From contig WMCF01000032.1 in assembly GCA_009792885.1 (NCBI GenBank), positions 8,302,386 to 8,366,385 on the forward strand: 64,000 nt of DNA, in the 5' to 3' direction. Source of the DNA: Eremophila alpestris peregrina (taxonomy: Eukaryota; Chordata; Aves; Passeriformes; Alaudidae). A program made the translations under genes and the position numbers. Of the stretch, positions 50,061-61,900 are shown one piece after another (the first letter of the stretch is position 1; each line of letters opens with the position of its first letter). Under the pieces are notes generated by a model that was given only the letters and a program-made list of their open reading frames with translations, had not been told where the DNA came from and made no database searches.

Positions 50061-52550
50061 GCGCGTCCGAGCGCTCAATAAAATCAACGTGTCCAGAAAT
50101 CTCTCTGGAATGTTTTTAAAGCCTTCAGTAGTTCTCATTCTGACTTTCCTGTGCTGTTCGTGTGTGTCCCTGTCGCGGTTTTTCTGTTTGAATGGCCGTG
50201 CCGAGCTCGCTGGCAGCCCCGGCAGTGCCCAGCAGGCCTCGCTCCGTCCCTGCTGCATCATCGCCCTGCTGGCTCTGCTCGGGTTGGAGCCAGCTCTGCA
50301 CCCTCAGCTTCCAGTCTCAGTTTCTTTTGCCTTAAATAAGACAAAAACGCCAAATGCTCTGTTACATGGGTCTGGTTGAGCAGCCTCTCTCCAGTGCCAG
50401 GAATGCACGGAATTCTCACAGGCCACTTGTGGCCAGTTTTAGCTCGATGCCATCACGGGCTGAAAAGAACCTGACAGGCTGTCTTTGATTTTTCATTGTT
50501 CAGCACTTCACTGCCAATTCTGTCTGATTTTGACTGTCACAGAGTTTGCTGTAACTGTTTAAAAAATCTATTAAGCAGGAAGATTTCAGGAATTGATTAA
50601 ATACACCATCTCATTACAGATGAGAGACAACTGATAGACATAAGCCCATGATATTCACAATGCTCTGGCTATTTTGAAGGGGTTTAGTCTTTCAGAACTT
50701 GAGTGAGCTGTGGACTGTTTTGGCACTGAGCCTGGTTTTCCCCCCTCCTGCAGGAAGAGGTCGACCCATCACTTCAGGCACTTGAATCCCGCCAGGAGGA
50801 GATTCTGAAGCGCTTGTATGAACTGAAGAGTGCTGTGGATGGGCTCTCCAAGATGATACAAACCCCAGATGCTGACTTTGATGCAACCAATATCATTCAA
50901 ACGGATGAGTTTTCTCCTTTGGCAGCAAATGGAGCAGATTTAGATCTGATGCTTGGAAAGGTGAGTTTGGTTGAGCAGTTACATTGGCAGCTTTCAGGGT
51001 TGGAAGGAGGGCATTAAAACCTGGGACTCTCAGAATTCAATATACAACCTGCAATTACCATTTCATTTTGGCCATCCAGATTATAGATACAAACATTTAT
51101 AAATACTAGTTCTATATATGCTCACTTGGATAAAATTTCAAGTGAGAATAGTTAATTTTGAAATTTTAACAGTTGGTTTCTTGTATATTAATAAACTGGA
51201 AACTTTATCATTGCCTTAATCTTGGACTAGAATTTACCTCAGGCATGTCCTTGAATTATATGTTAAGGAAGGAAGATGTTTAAAGGTCTACACAAGTTCT
51301 AAATGTCCAAGCTTGAATTTATTTACTTGAATATCATTAGAATTTCAGATATACACATGCATGACTGTACATTTTGGCATCAAATGAAAGCAATAGTTAT
51401 GAGTATGATCTAGAATGTGTCTTACCTGCTGAATGTTTTACCTTCCATTCAGGATTATGGTGCCCTGAAAGATGTTGTCATCAATGCAAATCCTTCTCTA
51501 CCTCCACTGTCACTGTTGGTGATACACAATCTGCTTTGTGAGCGGTACAAAATCCTATCAGCTGTTCACACACATTCATCAGTGAAAAGTGTGCCAGAAA
51601 AGCTCTTGAAATGCTTTGGAGAGCAGACCAAGAAGCAGCCACGTCATGAGTATCAGTTGGGCTTTACTCTGATTTGGAAGGATGGTAAGAATGAAATTTG
51701 TAGCTCAGTATTTTACAATAGGTGAGAAAATTAAACTTGTGCTCTAAACCTTCTTGCACACAGCCTTGATGTCCCTGTGCTGACATATGGACATGAAGAA
51801 GCAGGAAACATTTTTGTTCACTTTTCATAGCTGGGCCAGAAGAGGAAGATTCTTTCTTATAGTTACTGCTGTTAAAATAAACATGGCAGTGACAGGGTTG
51901 TTTGTACCCTCAGAATTTTTTTTTTTAAATAAAAATGTTTTTCAGTTTCTACAAATAAGGTAGCTAGAAGAGAAATTAGGGGGAAGATTTGGCTGAATTT
52001 TTCAAAAAGTGATCTATTTATCCTACAAGACAGAAAACTTCATGAGGTTAATGATATTAACAGTGGTGCTGGCATCACAAATGGACATCATGGAATTACT
52101 GTTCTAATTAATTTCTTTACGTTGTGTTCACTTTTTTTCCTTCTTTTTCTGTTCACTTGAGTTCCCAAACCCCAGATGAAGTTCAGCATTCAGACCATGT
52201 GCCCCATAGAAGGAGAGGGGAACATCGCCCGCTTCCTCTTCTCCCTGCTGGGGCAGAAGCACAGCGCGGTCACCTCCACGCTCATCGACGGCTGGGTGGA
52301 CACGGCGCTGTTCCAGCTGAAGGAGGGCAGCAGCAAGGAGAGGGGGGCGGTGCTGCGCTCCATGAACGCTGCCCTGGGCAGGAGCCCGTGGCTGGTGGGC
52401 GCCGAGCTGACGCTGGCCGATGTGGTGGCGTGGTGCTCGCTGCAGCACACGGGCAGCGCCAACAGCGCCCCTGCCAACGTGCACAGGTGGAGCAAGTCCT
52501 GCGAGAACCTGGCACCTTTCAGCTCGGTCCTGAAGCTGCTTTCTCAGTGA
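49717..52550 (+). CDS. AIMP2: AIMP2 (p38), multi-tRNA-synthetase complex scaffold
   Basis: Non-catalytic scaffold that holds LysRS and other synthetases in the cytosolic multi-synthetase complex. Coding exons: 49717-49839, 50754-50960, 51453-51684, 52162-52550; total 316 aa (human 320). The N-terminal MYKVRPLHG region corresponds to the LysRS-binding arm. Exon 2 encodes the leucine-zipper region (LESRQEEILKRLYELKSAVD). The C-terminal half is a GST-C-like domain (from about residue 215) with KFSIQTMCPIEGEGNIARFL and NVHRWSKSCENLAPF. The first ATG, in a good GCCGCC context, was chosen over a second at codon 4. Exon 2 is 207 bases and in frame, so skipping it would give a product like human AIMP2-DX2. 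The last exon is far richer in GC than the other downstream exons. Confidence 0.97.
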
Positions 52551-52644
52551 TGTTCTTTTAATCTTAGCCCGCCTCATGCCTGCTGTAATGTTGGGGTCCT
52601 TTCTGAGATGTATTTTCGGTATTACAGTTGGACAGTCCTAAAAT

Positions 52645-52650
52645 AATAAA
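52645..52650 (+). promoter_or_regulatory. AIMP2: AIMP2 poly(A) signal
   Basis: AATAAA lies 95 bases after the AIMP2 stop codon, followed by T-rich sequence including a long T run near 52708. The EIF2AK1 stop codon on the opposite strand is about 280 bases further on. Confidence 0.85.
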
Positions 52651-52932
52651 AGCATTACAGCTGCCTTTTGGGTGTGGCCTTCCTTTTTTGTAACTCTTTC
52701 ATAACACTTTTTTTTTTTTTTTTTGTTCAATGGCTAAGGTATGCCAATGAATCCTATGTAAATTTTAATTTTTCCACTGCAACATGATGCCTTTCTCAGT
52801 GGCCTTTGGTCAAGGTGAAAAAAAAACCTTTTAAGAACAGACAGCCAAATGAAAATGCATTGAAATATTTTATGTAAAAAAAGAAACATTTTATATAACT
52901 TAACACACAATCGAGGTCAGTTCTTCCTGTCC

Positions 52933-55900
52933 TTAAACAGGAGAGCCTAGTCTTGTTTGTTCATCTTGCTCTTCAGAAAGCAGTCTTATTGTCTCCCTCA
53001 GCTTCTCTATTTCTTCTTCTTGCTGTCTCACCTTCTGTTGGAGGTTAGAAATTACCTGAAAGTAAGAGTCAGTTTACTTCATGTATAGCTAAACAAGGAC
53101 AAAGCCTTTCTGACCTATCTAATTGTGTGTGTGACACAATGCAGCAGCACTCAGCTATTCCACATTCTTGATACTACAACTTAATCCACAAAGCATGAAA
53201 GATGATTAGAAGAATCTGCAGATGTGATGGAAAGCTTTGAAAGCTTTTCTGACCTATAAAAACACCTCTCACCTGTACAGTCTTTCAGAAAGCTGCCTAA
53301 AGTTAACAACCAGCTATCTCATTGCAAAGACACCAGAAATAATACAGTGCACTAAATGCTGCAGTTAGAAAAGGAGTCTTGAGAGAAATATGTGATTAAG
53401 TTCAAAGCCAAACAAATGTACTGCAGACTGATGCAAAGGGCATTGTTTCTGTGATCTTTAGGCTGCCAGGGTGTGGTTCCAGGCACAGTTACCTGCTCTG
53501 AGCTGTGGAAGAGTTCACTGTCCCTCAGCTGAGCTGCTGTCGGGCGCTCCGTGGCTCTGGGGCTGCTCAGCAGTCTCACATACTTGGCCTGGGTGGGCCA
53601 TTTCTTCCAGAAAGCCTGAGGAATTTGGCCAGTCCTTAAATGTGTAAGGACTTCTGTTCTTTCCATTTCTGTTCCAAATGGCTGGAAGAGTTCGAGCAGG
53701 ATGACACCCATGCTGTACATGTCTGACTGTTAATGGGGGGAAGAGAAAAGTTTGGGATAACTGCTTTTTATCTTAGTGGGATTTTTCTCATAAAATCATC
53801 ACAAGGAAAAGTTTCACAACAATCAAGTTTCATGATGATATGAAGAGCATCATGACACTACTAAAAGAACACAAATTCAAATCTATATACATTCTCAACA
53901 TATTAAAAAATAACCTGAAAATAAGAGTCAGTTTACTTCATTTATAGCTTTAACAGCAAACAAGAAAGCAAAGCTGAAATCCACATTTCAACAAAAAACA
54001 CTAGGAAGCTAGTAGGAGGAATATTTATGTATTTATCAAATATGTATTTGCCTGTTGAAAGGCTTGATTTATTTCCTATTATCTATGATGTTAATAGAGA
54101 AAAGAAGGAACAAACCAAAGCTCCCTACCTTGAAGTCATACTGAGATCCCTGCAGCTGCTCTGGTGAGGCATAGAGGCAGGTCCCCACTCCTGAGGTATG
54201 TGCCAGTCCTTCAAAGGGCAATTGAGACTTACTAAGAGTTGTTACCCTTACAAGTAAAAGTTTAGTGATTTTAATACCATTTTAAACTGGAACCCATTAC
54301 ACTTTCTCCTCTTACCATTTATCCTTTCTGTCTGAAACCACTGGTCTGCATCATCCCAAAGAAGGTCTTTGCAGGCTAATCCAAAGTCACCTATTTTTAC
54401 CTGATGATCTGGTCCATGGAGAAAGATATTTCTAGGCTGCAAATGAAGACAGATTACAATTTAAACATAATTCTTTATAAAGAATTACAGAATTTCAGCT
54501 GTTTCCAAGTCTATAAAATCCAGTGTTTCACAGGTATAAGATGATTATTTAACATTTTTTAGTAGTGGGAGAGAAAAAATAGTCATTGCTGATACCAAAT
54601 CATGTGTTAGCAACATCATTTCAGCCAAAAGACCAAATACCTAGAAGGATCTGGAAGAAAAGCAAAACAGAAAAAACCCTAGATTTAGTGAAAACATGAA
54701 ATTTGGGGGTTTCTTTCCTAACAGAAACTGGGAAATTTGCAAAACAGTAAACAGGAACAGGCAAGAGTGGACAGTAAATCTGACCAACTGATGCAGCAGG
54801 AAGGATGACTAAATATCATTGGGCTAGATCTAATACAAACCAAAAGACATTTTTCTGTTTGATAAGCAGCTGCAATATGCTACTTGGTTCTGGGAAGCTC
54901 CTATGAATAAAAAAGCCAAATTATGACAGACTTAAGGGCTCTGACTCAGAAAGCTGAAATCATTTTTATCTATATATTCTGGTTTTAGGACCACTAGGGA
55001 AGAAAAATGCAAGCAATTATGTACCTAGAAAAATCCCCCAACTTGCTCAGGTGGCACAAAGGAAATAGTTGGTCTTTTATTAGTGCAAAAATGAGATGTG
55101 AATAGTTTAACAAGAGATGAGCAATCTCCATTATTTTCCTTTATTCAATGCAGATCAAATTTAAAAGATGCAGCACTGTTGAACAAGTTGCTAGGCTTCT
55201 CATATCCACTGAAGTAAAAACACATCCCAGACACCCACTCACTGGGTTGCTGTTCTCAGAAATTCACACTCTGAAAGACTTACTTAGAATATTACCCCAG
55301 AATTTACAGTCTCTGCTAGGCATCTGCAAAATCACCTTTAGAAGAGTATGTGGTGAAAACCATGAGAACTGGTTCAAAACAAATATGGAATTCTGGAATT
55401 CTTGATGGAACTACCAGACTTTGGACAATAAGGCCATGATGATGCTAAATGGGAAGGCAAACTGAAAAACTGTTCACCCTGAAACCCTGAAAAATGAAAA
55501 TTAATCCAGAGTGAAGACTCTGTGATTTCAAGTAGTTCCAAGCTTCCACATGTGAAGTTTTAATAACCATGATTTCTTCATACAGCTGCTGTATCAGATG
55601 CAGAAAACCTGAGTAGGAAGCAAAGTAGGAAAACACACATTCACTTCCTTGCTCTTCAGGTCTATCAGCAAGCAACCAGAATATATTTTTAAAAGCTGTA
55701 TGCAGTTAGCAAACTGAGCTGCAGTCAAGGGGCTTTGCTTAGTTTGGTAATTACCTAAAATAATTTTGTTTTAAGTAATTAACTTCCTACTTAAGGTTAA
55801 GGAAAGACTGAGACAAAACCAATCTGACCATGCCTGTTTCTGACAGGAAAATGGCTTCAAAGGAGAAAACACCTCTAGAGCTTAAAATCCACTTGTAAAT

Positions 55901-58900
55901 CAGTGTCACTGATTAAGGAAAGCATGGCACTGCTATAGAGGACATCATGTACTTTTTCCACATGTAACAACTAAATTCTCAAGAGCCCAGATCATCTCTA
56001 TGAAAGCAATTATTCTCTCTATTCATTCTCCCATGATGTTTTTGTTTTCTCCAACCTCGAGTCACAATTTGATGGACTTACTTTGATGTCTCGATGCATC
56101 ACCCCCATGCTGTGGATATAGCAAACTCCTTCTACTACCTCCTGGAAAATCTTCATTGTCCAGCCAACATCCACGAGATGGTATGGACCTTAAAACAAAG
56201 GATTTCAGCTGGTTTTACTGAGTTAGTGGAAATCAGCTGACAGTTTGATGGTAAACCTGTCTCTATGAATGAACAGATTTACCTTAATAGTGATTAAAAT
56301 CGAGATAAAACATTAATTACACATTTTGTTTTACAATGATGTGCGTATGCTGCTTTTATACACCCACCCCAGAGAATGGAATGCTTTAAGAGCATTGGAT
56401 TTGTTCTTCCAATGTCAACAGTTACTGATGGTAGGAGGGCATGAGAACCCCCTGGTCACTCAGAAAAAGTCAATGTTACATCCTTTAACCTATTACAAAT
56501 TAACCTGTCTGCATCAAAGATATAATTGTATTTTCCACAGCAGATAAATTAGCCTTTAACCAGCTTTCTGAGAAGCAGCAGATTCTGTCAATAAAAAACT
56601 CTGCTCCAAATAAGGAGCATTGCCCAGACACTGATCTCCCCTGGTAACAACTACACCTCAGGCATTCAGTCATTCCTTTTTGAAGAGCTGTCTAAAACTC
56701 AGGAATTTCAATTCTTTTACCAACATCCATCATGCAAAAATTCAATACAAGCTGCTATTTGATTAAGTGAATAAGGAATTTAATGAAGATCTGTACTGTA
56801 AGCTGCTGAAGTAAAATAAAATTGGATAACTGCACTTCAAATTACAAAAAAAAAAAATTATTTGCTTTACAATGAATAAGACAGTGATGAATCTTACTGG
56901 AATTGTCTTCTGATCTCTTGTTGCACCTTTTATTACGGTCAGCAATCCAATCCCACAAGGATATTTCACACAATTGCATTTGTATATGAAGCATCAAATG
57001 ATACTCCACCTAACAGAAAAATAACAGTCCATCATTTTGCCATTGTAACATGAACAGTCTTTCCTTAGTTATTTTCTTTAAAGCAAATAATTCCCAAAAT
57101 GTATTAAACAAAAAAAAAAACCTCCAAAATCCAAGGTACCAAAAGGATTTCAGGTATAATATTAGTGATCTACTACACTCAAGCACTGCTATCTAGTTTT
57201 GGGGAGTTTTTTTGCTTGTTTCTCAAAATATAACAATTGTTATATGATAAATGCTAACAAAACTGCCAGATGCATCTTGAATATTCAAATTAGAGTTTGA
57301 AACCTTCTAGAAATACTAAACAGAGGTTTATTCTAGCTTAATCAATATAAAATAGCAGAAAAAATCAACTCCTTGATACAGAATGTTATGGAATCACAGA
57401 ATTGCTTAGGTTGGAAAAGAGCTTTGAGTCCAACTGTTTGATTTATTACCATGACTATGTAGCTCAGTTTCTGATAATGGACCAGTTCATCTGATAACCT
57501 GGACAACTCAAGCAGACACCTTTAAACTGGGTTTCTTGCAAGAGGGAGCTCCAGGTGAAAACAAAAGCTTGAAGCATCCCAGAGCTGGCTGTGCTATACA
57601 AAACACATCAGTGGCATGGTATAAATGACAGCAAGGTTTTAGAAGCACTAATGCTTCCCTGTCTGCTTTTATCTCTTTCCCATGTGCTCCTACACTGCAT
57701 GGGCACCACATGACATACCAAGACACTTCCATCATTAACAGCTGCTTTAGCTTTCATTAGTGACAGTTTAAGATTTGATGGGGCTGTTGAATGCAGCAGT
57801 AGCACCTCTTATTCATGCAGGTACTTTGAAAGTACTCAAGATGCTTAACACATCATAGATCCTGAGCTTTGCCAGCTCCTCAGCTCAGCTTCCTTGTAGA
57901 TGTTACATACTTAAATAAAAATAGCCTGAACTTTTGGCCCTATTTGCAGTCATTCCATTCTTTTGAATTTATTGTTATAAATCATTCATTTCCACAGTCT
58001 ACTGAACTACTTGAAAAACATCACAAAATTAGAGAACAGGTAAGTATTTACCTCAAACTCCCCACAGAGTGCCACCTCATTTTTGGAGCATCCTTCAGAG
58101 CAGGACTTGCTTTCAGAGCAGGACTCGTTTTCAGTGCTGGCATCGGCATCCAGGCTGGAATGAGGTCCTCGTGTTGAATGATTGTCCACATCAGTTGACA
58201 AAATGTTAACATTATTTACAAAGCCTTCTTGTAGTTCCGTGGATAATTCACATTGATTTGGTTTCACAGACTCTTTGCTATCACTGTTTGTGAAGTCATT
58301 CCTCACATCCATATTCTGCACTGATTCTCTGTGCACATTTTTAGGACTGGTACTGCCACAGGACTTCTCTTCTTGTGAGGTAAGGTCAGCAAAGATAATG
58401 GAACTACCACTATCCACACCCTGGATGTGACAGTGATCACTGGAAATAACAAAGGGAGAGAAATCCAAATAAATACATTTTCATCCCATCTATCTGTAAT
58501 ACACTGATTTTTTTTCCCCAATTGCAAACAGCACTCCCAAGCAAGAGTTCAGCTGCTTCCCCACATAAAACTCCAGGATTACATAACTGTCAGTGCAGGC
58601 TCCAGCTGATTGAATACCTTCCACCAGCAGGGATTTTGGACAGCTGTCCAGACAGCAAAGCCTCAGAGACACAGCTGAAGTTACATATATAACATATATG
58701 TTATAAATTTACTACTGAGATTAGTAATACTCACTTGCTACTCTCTTGGTCCAAAAATAATGGTTGCAGCTCCATTATTGTTTTATCTGTTGGATGCAAA
58801 GATAAATATGGTATTTCATAAAACAAAGAATGTATCCATGTACTTACTAAAAATTACCATTCAAGCTAGAGCACCTCGCTGAATTTAACTTAGTTACCTG

Positions 58901-61900
58901 TGGATAGCTCTAGATTATTTCTGCTGCTGCAAAAGGGGCTTATTAAGTCTACTAAGAAGCTACCCTAGTATGCATTTATCTCTAAATGAAAAGGAAATCT
59001 ATGTTGTACAAAGTCACTAAAAGGGCTTTCTTAGATATTTACTTAGATTTCATCTTTCAGAACTCAGCCTGTTCAAAGTAAGGGTTTACAATGTATAGAA
59101 TAACACACATTTAAAGAAGCAGCTCCACAAGGCATCACCCTTCACATCACACTGCTGCTGTTTTTGAAGACATTTGATATCTTGGAAATAATTGTCATTA
59201 AAATTGCATTTTGATATGAAAAAGCTGTTTTAGCACACAGAAGCAAATATAAAACATCAATCTTGTAAGACAAGGGAAACCACTAAATCCCACAGAAGCT
59301 ACCTACAGATTTAATTATGCACTCCCATTTCCACCATTAAATACTCATAAAGGACACCCAGCATTAAACAATTGCTTCCCTCCAGATTCTCTGGATTATT
59401 GGTTAAAAAAGTTTTGCCTGTTTTACTCTACTGTCAACTTCCCATGCATTTATGCATTTTCTTTTGTGCTTATGGCTGGCTGAGCATCAAGTCAGTGGTT
59501 TGGAAAGCAATAAAGTTATCCAGAGCATAACCAAACCTCCCACTGAGAGAGGATCAAAAGATTTAATTGCTAAAGGCATTCCAGGAAAGGGACCAATGGA
59601 TTAGGGTTACAAAGGGACCAAAGGACAGAGCGTGCAAAGAGCTGAGAACAAAGAACCTGAAGAGAAAAACAGAAGGTGTAAAACGATGATAAAAAGGTGA
59701 AAAGTTGATAAATTCTCAACAGTTACAGACAGTAGCTGATCCACAAAAAAAATCCAACTGCTCTGTCAGTGCAGGACTATGAAACACGATTAATCCAATT
59801 TTAAAAGTCTAACTTGGAAAGCAAAATAAACATTTTGAGGGGGAGAGGGTCTTATCATTAAAAGTATGTATTTGCAGGTTCTTTCAGATCCAAAGAGAAG
59901 CATACTTATTCTAGATACTTATTCTAGTGTTGCTACATCTCTGAGACTTCAAAACATAGCTGCAAATTTGTGGGGTTTTGGTTCTATTTATCACTTTCCC
60001 CCCAATATCCGAGGGGGGGGGGGATATTATTCCTCAGCATTAATTTTTCTCCTCATCAACTCACTACTTCTGGCATTAAAAGGTTTTCACTGCATTTCAC
60101 TGACAGTTTTAAAATCCTCCTCATGGCTTACCACAAGTAAAGCTAATATTTCCACAGTTCCAAATGAATCATTAAGTAGCAGATAAATTATTTGGTAAGG
60201 AGGGATTGAGTGCACAGAAGGACCTGGTGATCACCTGGAATTTCCTTTTCTTTCAGTTCTTTTAAGAAGGGGAAAAAAATACTCATTTTATCATAGTAAC
60301 ACTCTCCTGAAAATAACAGTACAGAGGTTGTAAGATGCAAACAAGAGTTACACAAGGAGCTGTACTTTCCTTTAGGATGTACTGTCTGAACTTGCTCCAT
60401 CCAGGCAGTGTGATACCCCACGATATTGGGGTGCTGCAGCCCAGCCAGCACTTTGACTTCTCGCAGCACCTAAAAGGAACAGAAAGCCCACAATATGACA
60501 CAACCTTTATCCTGAGTGCTAAGTAAACATGAAAAGTAACAAAAAGTAAGTTTCTTACAGAGAAAGAGCACGTGAAATTGTTACATTAACAGAAAAAATG
60601 GAAAGCTTTAAAACAAATTGATTTTCAACCTTGCAGAGATGATAAAATTCAAGTAATTAATATAGGTTTTTTTCATGGACTTTAATGTGTCTCATTTACT
60701 TTTTCCTACTAGGCTCAAACCTTTGGAAATTCAGAATGAATAAAAAAATTCTATCAGCTACATTAATAAATTAGAACAGAATAAGCTACAGAGGAGTTAA
60801 AACAGGGACAAAATACAGGAAGAAGAATACCTTCATGCAATCTCTTCTCGTAGCCTTCTTAATTTTAATTTTTTTAATAGCATAGAACTGACCATCTAGC
60901 TTATTTCTGACCTGAAAACAATTACAAGAGGAGAAAATTAGATGTTAATGTGCTTAATTAAATCCTTTCTAACTCACTATTTTCTAAAATTTTATTTCTG
61001 CACCCCATTCCTATGGAGTATCAGGGAATAAAATTGGGATTAGGCCCCTGCAAAGGGATATGGGGATAAGGGATATTAACTTTCTTCTAAGGCACAAATT
61101 TGCAGCTCAGGTGGAACAGTAACTCCAAATTCCAGTGAAAAACTGGATATAAACAGAGCAGTTTTATATGGGAGATGAAGAATACCTTGTATACTTTGCC
61201 ATACCCTCCTCTTCCCAGCCTTGCAACCTCTTCAAATTCATTCAAGTATCGTGAAGTCTGAGCTTCAAAGAGAACTTCTTTTTCCCTAATTGAGAAAAGT
61301 GAGGCTGCATTAAACTAAATTACAACTTGCAAGTGAGATACAGCTGTACACATTCTAAAAATATTATTCATGTCATGAAAGAAGAAGAAAGCACTTTAAC
61401 ATCAGCAGCCTGAGTTTCAGTGAATACTGAAAAGCAGCAGACTGCAGGAGCATGCACAGCCACAAATCCATACTCTGTTTTAACAGAGGTGTTCAGATTA
61501 TGTCTTTTACATTGATGCCTGATAAATCTTGTTCTCCTGGGCAGTGGCACAGACTGTGAGTGTTCTACCAATGAACAAATTATCACCACACCATTTTGAG
61601 AATTTGGAGAAACCTTTACCTTTTTTGGTATGTTTCAGAGCCAAAATATGAAATGCAGTGTTAATTAAATTCAGAGTGGAGCACAGAACTTTTAGGGAAG
61701 GAGTTAATTTAGTATTTCTACATGCTTTGAATACATACCCAATTGCAAGAGGCTCTCCATTATCAAGTTCCTATGAAACAACAAAATCCAACATAAAAAC
61801 ATATATATATATATATATAAAGAATAACATGTCTGCTGTGCCAGTGGCACAGACAACTTCATCAAAACAGAAACTCCAACCTCCTTCTTGGAAGAAAATG

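Noticed and set aside
49384..50379. 331-codon plus-strand frame through the AIMP2 promoter and first intron
   Set aside because: It overlaps AIMP2 exon 1 in another frame and reads through promoter and intron; it is open because of high GC content.
52128..52577. Minus-strand 149-codon frame opposite AIMP2 exon 4
   Set aside because: It is the antisense shadow of a very GC-rich exon; the plus-strand frame is clearly AIMP2.
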